From the NCBI GenBank assembly GCA_965651905.1, contig CBFGUG010000012.1:72861-136860 (forward strand): a stretch of DNA of 64,000 nt, in the 5' to 3' direction. The notes under the pieces were generated by a model. It searched no databases, was not told the origin of the DNA, and was given only the letters and a program-made list of their open reading frames with translations. The position numbers and the translations under genes are program-made. Below, in pieces: positions 52,827 to 61,855 of the stretch (the stretch's first letter is position 1; every line of letters starts with the position of its first letter). This DNA is from SZUA-265 sp965651905. GTDB taxonomy: Bacteria; Myxococcota_A; Polyangia; Polyangiales; Polyangiaceae.

Positions 52827-53795
52827 ATGGCACGCAACGTCATTTCTCGTCGCTTCAGAGATAGCGTGAGTGCTGGCGTGAGCGCGTTTCGCTCAGCTTG
52901 GGGGGCTGCAAGTTCCGAACGCCCCGCGCGACCTCCGCGCACTTGGCCGCCCAGTGCCCCAGAGCGAGAGCGCGCGAATGCATCGCAGGAAAACGAACAC
53001 TCTGACTCATCTGACCCGAGTCCACCTGCCAAACGCTCCCACGCCGTCGCAGGGGTTCGGACGGGCAAACGTGATCCGTCACGCAGCACGACGGTTCATC
53101 CGGGAAGCCTCGGTGTACTATCCGACGACGTAAACCCTCAGCGCGTCAACGATCTACGATTCGCACTCGTCGAACAACGCCTTGCGGTGATTTCTGAACG
53201 ACTGGAGCTCATGAACGAACGACTCGCGCTCGTGAGCCCCCAAAAGAGCTCGGGGAGCAAACGAGGCGCGCACAAGATCTCGAAGGAGCCGACTAGCGAC
53301 GACGCGGCGAGCGCCAAACCAAGCCAAAGTGACCTGAAGCTGGGCGTCGATGAAGCATTCGCTAATAGCGCCCTACGTCCGCCAAGAGTCCCTAGCGACC
53401 TCACGTTGAACCAAGCGCCCGTAGCGACCAGTGGGATAAAGACCAAAGCAACCCGACGACAAGTTGGTCCCACGCTGACAGGCACGGTCTCGGGCGTGAG
53501 CTTGGGCTCGCTATTCAATCTGTTCGAACTGGAACGCTGTGGTGGTGTGTTTCTGGTCCGTCATGAACAGCAACACCTGGAACTCACGCTTCGCGAAGGC
53601 GCCGTGATCCGCTGTCATCTGAACGGGGAGCGCGTCTCCCCCGTCGATGGCGTTCGGCGTGCGTTTCTGTGGCCGACCTGCAGCTTCTCGTTCCGTCGAG
53701 ATGACGTCGACGAAGAGAGTGAGCCGCCTCAGTCCGTGAACACGGTGATGCTGGAGGCCATGCGCCACAACGACGAAGCCGCGCGCGCGGGCTGA
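52827..53795 (+). CDS. DUF4388 (PATAN-like) domain protein with long disordered region
   Basis: A 322-residue protein from the ATG at 52827. The first about 220 residues are Ser/Pro/Lys/Arg-rich and probably disordered, with a short heptad region (LRFALVEQRLAVISERLELMNERLAL) near the middle. The last about 100 residues match the DUF4388 pattern: LTGTVSGVSLGSLFNLFELERCGGVFLV..., then a EGAVIRCHL strand and a W-T-C-S-F-S-F end. DUF4388 domains occur widely in Deltaproteobacteria, often in response-regulator or signalling proteins. The function is unknown. Confidence 0.6.
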   Translation: MARNVISRRFRDSVSAGVSAFRSAWGAASSERPARPPRTWPPSAPERERANASQENEHSDSSDPSPPAKRSHAVAGVRTGKRDPSRSTTVHPGSLGVLSDDVNPQRVNDLRFALVEQRLAVISERLELMNERLALVSPQKSSGSKRGAHKISKEPTSDDAASAKPSQSDLKLGVDEAFANSALRPPRVPSDLTLNQAPVATSGIKTKATRRQVGPTLTGTVSGVSLGSLFNLFELERCGGVFLVRHEQQHLELTLREGAVIRCHLNGERVSPVDGVRRAFLWPTCSFSFRRDDVDEESEPPQSVNTVMLEAMRHNDEAARAG

Positions 53796-53838
53796 GCGCC
53801 GAGCTCAACGAGTTCCCCACGTACTCGTCCACGAGCTG

Positions 53839-54204
53839 CTAGGGCGCGATCACGCGTACAGGCTTTGGCTCGGGAGACTTGGGGATAGGATCGCCGGCGA
53901 GGGGCGTGAGAATCGCATAGATGACGGCGATCACCGCGAGCATCATCAGCGAGGTGATGAAGTAGGTGGAAAACGGTGGATGCCGCGACGTACTCCAGCC
54001 GTCGCGATAGAATTTGCCTCCGCTACGATCGCGCAGCTTGCGCTGAACCCCCTGCAAGACATCCACGGAGCTTTCGTCGTCGCTGTCGTCGGCAAAGGCC
54101 TGCTTCATCAGATCGCGCAATCCGCCTTCGTCACCGCGCGAGTCGGGGCCACGCTCAGTCTCGTCTGAACCAGTGGACTTGGGGTTCGAATCTTCTGCGG
54201 ACAT
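53839..54204 (-). CDS. Single-pass membrane protein coupled to the ECF sigma gene
   Basis: A 121-residue protein with an acidic, Ser/Asp/Gly-rich cytoplasmic N-terminal part (MSAEDSNPKS..., LMKQAFADDSDDE) and one transmembrane helix (FITSLMMLAVIAVIYAILTP). A short Pro-rich tail ends it. Its ATG shares a base with the sigma-factor stop (TGATG), so the two are translated together. That placement fits an anti-sigma factor. The usual zinc-binding His-x3-Cys-x2-Cys motif is absent, so this is inference. Confidence 0.6.
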   Translation of the reverse strand: MSAEDSNPKSTGSDETERGPDSRGDEGGLRDLMKQAFADDSDDESSVDVLQGVQRKLRDRSGGKFYRDGWSTSRHPPFSTYFITSLMMLAVIAVIYAILTPLAGDPIPKSPEPKPVRVIAP

Positions 54205-54809
54205 CAGACGTTCTCTCCCAGTTTCCGTGACACCTTTTCCTTCAGCATGACTCTGGCGCGGTGAATTCGACTCTTGACTGTGCCCTCTGCCAAGCCCGTG
54301 ATCTCCGCGATTTCGTCGTACGTCAGGTCTTCCACATCGCGCAGTACCAGCGCTTCGCGGAAGTCGGGCTCTAGCTCCGCGATCGACTGCTTGACGATCA
54401 GTTCGAGCTGGTAACCCTGGAGTAACTGATCTGGCCCCGCCGTTTCGCCCGCCGTGACCCCACGCGCCTGGTGCAGAGATCCTCGCTCAGCTGCGGGCTC
54501 CAGCTCATCTTGCACGTTGTTCTTGCGGCGCTGCAGGTACTTGCCGCGGTTCTTGCAGAGGTTGACCGCGATTCGATACACCCAGGTCCCGACCTTGGAC
54601 TCACCGCGGAACGAGTCGATCGACTTGAACACCTGCACGAAAACTTCCTGCACCATGTCCTCCGCCTCGTCGCGACGACCGAGCATGCGAAATACCAAAC
54701 GAAAGATACGCCGCTCGTAGAGCTGAACCAGCTCGTTGAAAGCACGCTCATCGCGCTGCTTCAGCCGCTCTATGAAACGGCGCTCGGCGTTTTCTTCCTG
54801 TGTTGGCAC
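54204..54809 (-). CDS. ECF-type RNA polymerase sigma factor
   Basis: Read from the GTG at 54809, 201 residues. Region 2 is AFNELVQLYERRIFRLVFRML...RRDEAEDMVQEVF with FRGESKVGTWVYRIAVNLCKN, region 4 is EPDFREALVLRDVEDLTYDEIAEIT with the HTH LAEGTVKSRIHRARVML. The intermediate linker is Gln/Glu-rich. The open frame runs far upstream (to 55331) but only as Arg/Ser-rich shadow of the gene antisense to it. Its product competes for RNA polymerase core under control of the coupled membrane protein. Confidence 0.88.
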   Translation of the reverse strand: MPTQEENAERRFIERLKQRDERAFNELVQLYERRIFRLVFRMLGRRDEAEDMVQEVFVQVFKSIDSFRGESKVGTWVYRIAVNLCKNRGKYLQRRKNNVQDELEPAAERGSLHQARGVTAGETAGPDQLLQGYQLELIVKQSIAELEPDFREALVLRDVEDLTYDEIAEITGLAEGTVKSRIHRARVMLKEKVSRKLGENV

Positions 54810-54948
54810 TCGAGATCCGCACACTACCGTGGATTGAACGCCGCGTCTGCCCCGAGCGAGGACGCGTCCCGGCCCACTCACGACCGGTCGTTTTCCGACA
54901 GCCACCGCGCTGGATGGTTCCCGACCTGAGTAAATTCGCGGGACGCGT

Positions 54949-56316
54949 TCAGCGCCTGCGGTGTGCCGGGGACGACCCCGCGCGGCGTAGCAAGAAAAGT
55001 AACACCCACACCCAATCCAGCGGGAAGCCAGGCGTTCGAGCCCCCGTACCAAGGCTGCAGGCGTTGGTACGTTTGGGCTTCGCTGCCTCTTCGAGGTCAG
55101 AGCTGTGGCTCGCGTCTGTCGTCGAGTCGAACCGAGCGGTCGGCTTCGCGCTAGCGTCGAACGGCGGGCTTGGGTCACCCGCCCCTGGAGCGCCCGTGTC
55201 AACTCTCGCCCCGCCGTCCAACTGTGGAACGCGCGCTTCGTCTGGCGCGTCGCTCGCCTCGGTGCCCAGCCATCCCGACTCACCCGCGAAGTGCACCCAG
55301 TCGACTTCACACTCGAGCTGCTGCTGATCACAATCGCTCGGCGCCGCGAGCTGGTTCCACCCGAAACGCCACGCTAGTTCGACGTTCGCTCCCTGAACGT
55401 CCTGCACTTCGAACAGCCCGTCGAGGGTGCACGCGAAAACTCGCTGCTCGAGAGTGTGCAGGCACGTCCAATCCACGTCACCAATCGGTAACCAGCCGCC
55501 CTCCTCAGCGGTCAGAGCGTCGAAGTCCCGACGCAACGTGTGAAGCACGCCGTCGAACACGGCGATCCAACTCTGCCCGAACCAGGCCGGACCGAGTGCG
55601 ACGTCGAAATCGGGCGAAAGCTCGGTGGAGCCGCGGGAGTCAGCCCACCACAGCTGTCGTCTGCCACCCATGTCGACCAGCAGCCACACGCCGTCGTCAC
55701 CTGCGGCCCTAGGACTCACTCGAGACGCGGCCATGTCGAGTTGGGACAGCAGCTGGAGCTGGGCGGCAGCGTCGAAGCGTGCGACGAACGGAGCAGGTTC
55801 CACCCCCGTGATCCAAACGCTGTCGGCATCCGCAAGCATGCCGTCGATGGTAAACGGAGTCTCCCAACGCTGCGAGATCTGGTCTTGCTCGATCAATCCG
55901 AGAGTGTGAGCTCCTGACCCGACATCCAACGCGACTAGCAGATCGTCGCCCCAGCGCGAGGCGTGCGCAACTGCGGCGCCTGAGTCGAGCGGCGCGAAGT
56001 TGCATCCCAAATCGGCCGAAATCCAGGCACGCTCGCCGCTGTGCACGAGGGTCAGCGAGCCGTCGAGAGTCGCCACGGCCCGAGCTAACTCGTTGCCGTC
56101 CCAACGAGAAGGGCAAACGTACTCGTAACGGCCCGACTCGAAACGGCGCGCCAAGCCGATACTCGTTCGGAGCGACATGACCTGCGGCCCGTCGAGAGAC
56201 AACGCGGCGAGCGGCGCTGGCGCGGGTCCGTGTGCGTGTACTGGCTGGGGCAGCAGCGCAACGCCCAGCCAAAGCCCAGCCGTCGTGGCCAAACGACCCA
56301 GGCGCCCGCCCCACAC
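54949..56316 (-). CDS. Exported protein with repeated Trp/Leu-rich blades and MYXO-CTERM-like tail
   Basis: A 455-residue protein with a signal peptide (LWLGVALLPQPVHAHG). The bulk is a repeated pattern of Asp/Trp/Leu/Val strands (for example VWITGVEPAPFVARFDAAAQ and VWLLVDMGGRRQLWWADSRG) that suggests a beta-propeller of unknown ligand. After a Ser/Thr/Asp linker the C-terminus has CSLGTGAR, a hydrophobic stretch (DWVWVLLFLL) and RRAGSS...RRR. This is the Cys - membrane helix - Arg layout of MYXO-CTERM sorting signals. The GTG at 56316 follows the upstream gene after 2 bases. Confidence 0.6.
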   Translation of the reverse strand: MWGGRLGRLATTAGLWLGVALLPQPVHAHGPAPAPLAALSLDGPQVMSLRTSIGLARRFESGRYEYVCPSRWDGNELARAVATLDGSLTLVHSGERAWISADLGCNFAPLDSGAAVAHASRWGDDLLVALDVGSGAHTLGLIEQDQISQRWETPFTIDGMLADADSVWITGVEPAPFVARFDAAAQLQLLSQLDMAASRVSPRAAGDDGVWLLVDMGGRRQLWWADSRGSTELSPDFDVALGPAWFGQSWIAVFDGVLHTLRRDFDALTAEEGGWLPIGDVDWTCLHTLEQRVFACTLDGLFEVQDVQGANVELAWRFGWNQLAAPSDCDQQQLECEVDWVHFAGESGWLGTEASDAPDEARVPQLDGGARVDTGAPGAGDPSPPFDASAKPTARFDSTTDASHSSDLEEAAKPKRTNACSLGTGARTPGFPLDWVWVLLFLLRRAGSSPAHRRR

Positions 56317-56318
56317 GG

Positions 56319-58262
56319 TCAGTTGGCACTCGCAGCAGCTGCGTCAGGGCGGGATGGAGGTCCTGCGTCGGCCGTATCACGCGCCCCGGCCTCTACTGGT
56401 TCGCGGGTTCCCGCCTCGCCAGACTCCGCGTCGATCGAAATGGGGATCCCGCAGTCGGCGATCTCTTCGACGCACTCGCCTCCACCGATCACCTCACCCA
56501 AGCAATCGAATGCGACGTCTGCGGCGGCCGGACACTCGGCGCGCACGCAGTCTTCGTAGCTGCCACCCAAAAGAATGTATCCGAGAGCGCATTCACGCAG
56601 GCAATTGGCCGCGGGAAGAAACGGCAACAGACACGCGTCCGTTGCGCACACTACCGTGCTTTCGAGGAGACACGCGCGGCAGGCACCGTCCAGTCCCTCA
56701 CATTCGAGCAAACACGTGGCCTCGTCTTCGTTGCAGCCGTTCAAGCAGTCTTCAGCCGCTTCGCAACCCACCTTCGGAGGTCCTTCCCACGGAACCTCTT
56801 CCGACAGGTAAACGAGGCACATCTCGTCCAGGGTGCCTTCACCCCAGCGCACGTCGCGCGGCTCTTGCTGCACGCCGTTGACGACTGGCTGATGACTTGG
56901 CGAGTTGTCGTACGTACAACTCAGCCGAATCCCTTCGCCCGGCTGCACCACGACCGTTTGCTCTTCTTCGATGACGTAGTAGCGCTGCCAGTTGAAGTCC
57001 CAGTCTGGAACGTCGACGATACATTGGTCGGGTGCTTCGCCTCCGATGACGTCGACGCGTTCGGCCGAAATTTGCGTCCCCAACAAGTGCATGTGCGGGG
57101 TCACCCCTACGATTCGCATGGGTTCACTACGGAAGTTGCGCAGCACGCGTTGCTCCACGACCTCAGGCTCCCCAGCGGGCAAGTCCAAGTCGAGCACGGC
57201 AATGGGCGTCGCCACGACCTGTACTTCGGGCTCCTCGTCGCTGAGCATCAACTCGACGAAGCTTTCGTCAGGCACGGGCTCATCTTCGAGCAAGTTGTAG
57301 TGCACCTGCATGATCAGGCGGCTGCCCGCGGGGATGTGTGTTGCTCGGCCGTCCCTGAGAATCGAAGGGTTCTGACCTGGAACCCAACCGCCGAGCGCGA
57401 TCAGAGAGATAGCGCTGGTATCCTGCGAACTGTCCAACTGTCTGTCAGCATCCGGCAGGGGCCCGCCGAAACAGGTATACCCAGGGCCCTCCGCAGCAGC
57501 ATCCGCCGCCAGCACCTGATCGACGATCTGAGGCTGGGCTGCGTAGACCAACACGTGGTGCACGAGCTCCGTGACGTCGGGCACGACCCGACGCCCCTTG
57601 ACGAACGCGTCTTCTGCAAATTCGAGGTCCAGCACGAAGCAACGATAGTCGTCTGGTCGCGTGTCGTCGGGAGTGTACGGCTCCGTCATGTACGCCGCGT
57701 GGGTCGCCTGAAACTGCGGTGCTGGTTCGAAGGCGGGCAAGTCGGACGGCTCGCCTTCCAACATGCCCGTGTCTACCCACTCCGTGAAGATCGCGCGTTC
57801 TTCGTCGCTCAGGCCGAGTGCGTCTTCGTAGTCGATACACTGCTCGTCCGCGGGCCACGGCGGCATGCGGCCCGAAGCGACCGCGGCAGCCACGATAGCG
57901 CCAGATGCGCGAACCGAGGAAAAGCTATCGAGCTGGATGGGACCGATGCCCCCGGGTGAATGACACCCCAAACATTCGCGTTGAATCAACGGCGCCACGT
58001 CAGCGTAATACGTCGGTCCGAGCGGCGCGCCCGCGTCGAGGTCAGACATCGACGCGTCCTCAGACGCCCTTCCACCACCGCCCGTAGACGTATCGTCACT
58101 CGATGCGGCATCAACGCCCTCGCTCGCGGCGTCAGATCGCGTCATCGAGCCCCCCGCGTCCGAGTCCGCGCCTGGCGCCGAGCCGCGGGAGTCGTCATCA
58201 TCACAGCCCAAAACGACGAGCGAGGGAATGACGAGCAAAGTGGTACGGGAGATGGAGACCAT
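56319..58262 (-). CDS. Lipoprotein with copper type-II (ascorbate-dependent) monooxygenase-like and c-type heme motifs
   Basis: Start at the ATG 58262, giving a signal peptide with lipobox VVLGC and 647 residues; the open frame further upstream lacks signal character. After an Asp/Ser/Ala/Gly-rich linker comes a CLGCHSPGG motif of c-type cytochrome kind. The core resembles peptidylglycine-monooxygenase-type copper enzymes: HHVLVYA (His-His), a lone-His HYNLL, and the HMH of TPHMHLLG. A Cys-rich C-terminal segment (about 535-610) and an Asp/Ala/Gly tail end it. Related Myxococcota proteins are annotated as monooxygenases but their substrates are unknown. Confidence 0.7.
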   Translation of the reverse strand: MVSISRTTLLVIPSLVVLGCDDDDSRGSAPGADSDAGGSMTRSDAASEGVDAASSDDTSTGGGGRASEDASMSDLDAGAPLGPTYYADVAPLIQRECLGCHSPGGIGPIQLDSFSSVRASGAIVAAAVASGRMPPWPADEQCIDYEDALGLSDEERAIFTEWVDTGMLEGEPSDLPAFEPAPQFQATHAAYMTEPYTPDDTRPDDYRCFVLDLEFAEDAFVKGRRVVPDVTELVHHVLVYAAQPQIVDQVLAADAAAEGPGYTCFGGPLPDADRQLDSSQDTSAISLIALGGWVPGQNPSILRDGRATHIPAGSRLIMQVHYNLLEDEPVPDESFVELMLSDEEPEVQVVATPIAVLDLDLPAGEPEVVEQRVLRNFRSEPMRIVGVTPHMHLLGTQISAERVDVIGGEAPDQCIVDVPDWDFNWQRYYVIEEEQTVVVQPGEGIRLSCTYDNSPSHQPVVNGVQQEPRDVRWGEGTLDEMCLVYLSEEVPWEGPPKVGCEAAEDCLNGCNEDEATCLLECEGLDGACRACLLESTVVCATDACLLPFLPAANCLRECALGYILLGGSYEDCVRAECPAAADVAFDCLGEVIGGGECVEEIADCGIPISIDAESGEAGTREPVEAGARDTADAGPPSRPDAAAASAN

Positions 58263-58497
58263 GGGAGCTAGTCTAAGTGTGCCCTCCACGCATTGACAGC
58301 GCACAGCTACGCCACGAGCAGCAGCGCTAGAGCATCGTGAAAAAGTGCCGTAGCCCCGCGAATCCCAGTCGCAGAGCGCGCGTGTGACCGTCCAGCTGTA
58401 AACCGAGTGTCCAATTCGCTGAGCCATAGCGAACGTACAGGATCGTGGGAACATCCAGGTGCCGAACGGGTCACAGCCGCCCACCAAAGTACTGCAA

Positions 58498-60369
58498 ATG
58501 AGAAAAAAACCGAAACACAGCCGCGACGACGCTCGGACACAGCAGGTGTGCGCGCTAGTTCAGCGTGCGTTGAGCTCGGCGCTCGCCTCTGGCTTCGAAG
58601 ATCCAGCGTTGCACTCACTGTACGTACAGGAAGTCCTGCCCGCGCCGTCCGTTGCGCGTCTGCTGGTGGTCGTCGCGCCAGCTGATCCGAACTCGACGAG
58701 TTTCAGCCCCGAGCGATCCTTGGCAGCGCTCGACCAGATCAGAGGACAGCTGCGCAGTGAAGTGGCGCTCGAACTCAATCGCAAACGCACTCCCGAGTTG
58801 AGCTTCACGTTCGCCGCTCATGCCGTCACGCCGCCCAGCGCGATGGAGGCGTCTGTGCCGCCCACCAGCGCGAACGTCGGAGACGCACAGACGGCGGAAC
58901 GTGACGCCGCCGAACGCCTACGCAAGGCGCTGGCCGCTGCTCAACCCAGCTTCGCCTCGAACGATCCAGCAGCGGAAACGACCCACAGTGGCGCAAGTGC
59001 CGTACCGCGCTCGCGCCGAGGTGTGACGAACGTACTGCCCGTCGCCAAACGCGAAGTCCCCCGCAACAGCAAACGAACCGCGCGACGCCAGGCCCGGCTC
59101 AACGCACGTCGCGAGGGGTCGGCAGAGGCGAGTTCACCGATCGCCAGCAGCCTGTGCGAAACCATCCAACGCGACGGCTCCGTTCCGATAAAACACTGGA
59201 CTCGTGGGGTTCCACTCGAAGCCGCCGCACTCGAACAGCTTCAAAACATCGCCAAGCTGCCGATCGTCCACGGCTGGGTTGCGGCTATGCCCGACGTTCA
59301 CCTGGGAATCGGCGCGACGGTGGGCTCGGTCATTCCAACTCGCGGAGCGATCATCCCTGCGGCGGTTGGCGTAGACATCGGCTGTGGCATGAGCGCCGTT
59401 CGCACGACGCTGACGGCAAACGACTTGCCTGACAGCCTCGCGCTGTTGCGCAGCTCGATCGAGCGCGCCGTCCCCCACGGACGCGGGCGCGGAGGAGGAC
59501 GGGGGGACGTGGGTTCGTGGTCGGACGTACCGAACGGCGTAGCCTCGCATTGGCGAAAGCTCGAACCCGAGTTTGTGCGCATCGCTGACAAGCACCCCGC
59601 CGTCAGGCGGGCGAACCACGCCGTTCATCTGGGCACACTAGGAACGGGCAATCACTTCATCGAGCTGTGTTTGGACGAGTGCGAGCGAGTCTGGGTGATG
59701 CTGCACAGTGGCTCGCGCGGCGTGGGGAATCGCATCGGCACGTACTTCATCGAACTCGCGAAGAAGGACATGGAACGTCACCTCGCGCAGCTTCCCGACA
59801 AAGACCTGGCGTACTTTTCTGAAGGCAGCGCACACTTCGACGACTACGTGCAAGCCGTGGGCTGGGCGCAGAGTTACGCGCGCCTGAACCGCGAAGTGAT
59901 GATGCAATCCGTGCTCCGCCAGCTGCGCAGCTCGTCCCAGCTACCTCAATTCGAAACTGACGAACGCGCCGTGGACTGCCACCACAACTATGTCGCCGAA
60001 GAAATGCATCATGGCGCAAACGTGTTCGTCACACGCAAGGGCGCCGTGCGCGCGGGCAAGGGTGAGCTCGGGATCATCCCGGGCAGCATGGGCACGCGTT
60101 CCTTCATCGTCCGAGGCAAGGGGAACCCGGACAGCTTCTGTAGCTGTTCACATGGCGCCGGGCGTCGCATGAGCCGTAACGAAGCGCGCAAGCGCTACAG
60201 TGTGGCCGATCACGTCCGGATGACCGAAGGCGTCGAATGTCGCAAGGACGCAGACGTGGTCGACGAGACCCCTGCGGCCTACAAAGACATCGGCGCGGTG
60301 ATGGCCGCTCAAGCCGACTTGGTCGAAGTAGAACACACGCTCAAGCAAGTGCTCTGTATCAAAGGCTGA
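58498..60369 (+). CDS. RbfA-like domain fused to RtcB-family RNA ligase
   Basis: From the ATG at 58498 (a GTG at 58459 is open), 623 residues. Residues about 8-106 match ribosome-binding factor A: an N-terminal helix with QQVCALVQRAL, FEDPALHSLYVQEV at the place of the RbfA DPRL strand, and the signature ALDQIRGQLRSEVALEL...KRTPELSF at its end. A basic linker (about 107-205) joins it to a complete RtcB domain of about 410 residues. Active-site cysteine is C296 (DIGCGMSA), then GNHFIEL, HSGSRG, HHNYV and the guanylylated histidine H552 in CSHGAGRRMSR. It should join 3'-phosphate and 5'-OH RNA ends with GTP and Mn2+. Confidence 0.85.
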   Translation: MRKKPKHSRDDARTQQVCALVQRALSSALASGFEDPALHSLYVQEVLPAPSVARLLVVVAPADPNSTSFSPERSLAALDQIRGQLRSEVALELNRKRTPELSFTFAAHAVTPPSAMEASVPPTSANVGDAQTAERDAAERLRKALAAAQPSFASNDPAAETTHSGASAVPRSRRGVTNVLPVAKREVPRNSKRTARRQARLNARREGSAEASSPIASSLCETIQRDGSVPIKHWTRGVPLEAAALEQLQNIAKLPIVHGWVAAMPDVHLGIGATVGSVIPTRGAIIPAAVGVDIGCGMSAVRTTLTANDLPDSLALLRSSIERAVPHGRGRGGGRGDVGSWSDVPNGVASHWRKLEPEFVRIADKHPAVRRANHAVHLGTLGTGNHFIELCLDECERVWVMLHSGSRGVGNRIGTYFIELAKKDMERHLAQLPDKDLAYFSEGSAHFDDYVQAVGWAQSYARLNREVMMQSVLRQLRSSSQLPQFETDERAVDCHHNYVAEEMHHGANVFVTRKGAVRAGKGELGIIPGSMGTRSFIVRGKGNPDSFCSCSHGAGRRMSRNEARKRYSVADHVRMTEGVECRKDADVVDETPAAYKDIGAVMAAQADLVEVEHTLKQVLCIKG

Positions 60370-60638
60370 CGCGCTCACCGCAATTTCGAACAACGCTGGT
60401 CTGCGCTGGGCGTCGGCGCGTGTGGGAAATCACAGCCGAAACTCCCACGCGACTCCAACTGGTTCACCATTTTGCACTCTTGATGCTGCGAAAGCCTTCC
60501 TCATGGCGGAACTGCGGGACACCCCGAAGGAATGCCCCTGCAGACGCTACTCAGGGGTGCAGAAGCTCGCACTAGTAAAGGAGCACCTGCACAGCGCATC
60601 CTACTCGGTGAAACACCCCCAACCGCCAAGGACTGACC

Positions 60639-61394
60639 TTGAACGACAAGACACAGCGAAAGCTCGCCACCATCGTCCGCCACACCACCCTAGAGGACGA
60701 CGGAACACTTCGGTCCGTCCTGCTCGCGAACCGCTACCGCGTCGAAGTCGTCGACGCGCCGACCACGGACCTCAAAGCCGCCTATCGTCGCTCGGATCTC
60801 GTGCTGGTGACGGGAGCACCCATCGGCGCCTACGAAACTGATTTGTTTCCGTTCTTGCGCCGAGAGATCGATGAGGTGTCGGAGTGCTTGCGCCTCGACA
60901 AACCCATTTTCGGCATTGGTCTCGGCGCTCACCTCATCGCCAGGGCGCTCGGCGCGAGAGTGTATCCCGGGCGTCGCTGCGAACTCGGGTGGTTGGCTCT
61001 TTCGTTGACCGCAGCAGGTAAGCACAGCCCCATTGCAGCGCTCGAAAACGTTCCCGTTCTGCATTGGCACGAAGACACCTTCGACCTGCCGCAGGGCGCC
61101 GACCTGCTCGCAAGCACACCTGCCTACGAAGCACAGGCGTTCGCGTGGGGAAAGCACGCGCTAGGTGTACAGTTCCACGCCGAGGCCAGCGCCTCGACTG
61201 TCGAACAGTGGCTGATCTCCTATCGAGCGCAACTCAGAAGCGTCGGGGCAGACGTTCGCGCTTTGCGTCACACCACGGCACAACTCGCGCCCGCGGCGGA
61301 ACACGCGGGAATGCGCATGTTGGCAAGCTGGCTCGACGCCTCGTGCCAGAACCCACGCACAGCGCCCCAGACGCTCCTCGCAGAGCGGGCGTGA
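60639..61394 (+). CDS. Class-I glutamine-amidotransferase-like protein lacking the nucleophile
   Basis: A 251-residue protein from the TTG at 60639 (AAGGA six bases upstream). The GATase-1 fold is complete: DLVLVTGAP, the nucleophile elbow, HWHEDTFDLP and GVQFHAEAS with the catalytic His180 and Glu182. At the elbow it reads FGIGLGAHLI where GICLGAQL is expected: Gly94 replaces the catalytic cysteine (codon GGT, one base from TGT). Glutamine hydrolysis should be lost. The last about 55 residues are helical and extra. The 269 bases before it hold no gene I can support. Confidence 0.8.
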   Translation: MNDKTQRKLATIVRHTTLEDDGTLRSVLLANRYRVEVVDAPTTDLKAAYRRSDLVLVTGAPIGAYETDLFPFLRREIDEVSECLRLDKPIFGIGLGAHLIARALGARVYPGRRCELGWLALSLTAAGKHSPIAALENVPVLHWHEDTFDLPQGADLLASTPAYEAQAFAWGKHALGVQFHAEASASTVEQWLISYRAQLRSVGADVRALRHTTAQLAPAAEHAGMRMLASWLDASCQNPRTAPQTLLAERA

Positions 61395-61504
61395 CGGACC
61401 CAAACCGCGGCCGCTTTGCCACGCGCTGCTAGGTCCGCACCGAATTGAAACGTGGCGAACTCGCCGCTTTGAGCGCAACGCGAGTTGCGCGATAATCCGA
61501 GCCA

Positions 61505-61843
61505 ATGGGAGAGCGCCGGTTATCACGCCAAGGCGCGGTTTCGGCGTGGAGTGAAGAGCAAGGAGAGCTCGACGCGGTGGCGTCGACACTACGTCGTCTC
61601 GCGGACCTGCCCGATCTCGATGCGGGCCTCGAGACTCAGGCGGGTGCCACCTGCATCACGATCGCGGACTTCGTTCGAGACGGTGTCCGCAATCAGTGGA
61701 CAACTTGGCTCGAAGGAGCGGACAGTGTAGTCATCTGCTGCTGGCAGCATCGTCCAGGCAGCGGTTGGACTCGCAAAGCCTCATTCACGGTGAGAGCTGA
61801 CGCCGTGTCAGGGCTGAAGCGATTGTTACGAGCACGCGACTGA
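61505..61843 (+). CDS. Hypothetical small protein
   Basis: A 112-codon frame from the ATG at 61505. The last half is a compact alpha/beta-like sequence with two adjacent cysteines (VVICCWQHRPG) followed by TRKASFTVRADAVSGLKRLL. No domain, signal or membrane helix is recognised. It is followed by a strong hairpin and converges with the kinase gene. Whether it is translated is not certain. Confidence 0.45.
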   Translation: MGERRLSRQGAVSAWSEEQGELDAVASTLRRLADLPDLDAGLETQAGATCITIADFVRDGVRNQWTTWLEGADSVVICCWQHRPGSGWTRKASFTVRADAVSGLKRLLRARD

Positions 61844-61855
61844 GAAAAGTGCGAA

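Noticed and set aside
54810..55331. Upstream extension of the ECF sigma gene
   Set aside because: The extra 174 residues have no sigma-factor content and overlap the end of the neighbouring propeller-like gene; the compact 201-residue form is standard.
60422..60841. 139-codon plus-strand frame
   Set aside because: Overlaps the amidotransferase-like gene out of frame, and its first part has no ribosome site or recognisable domain.
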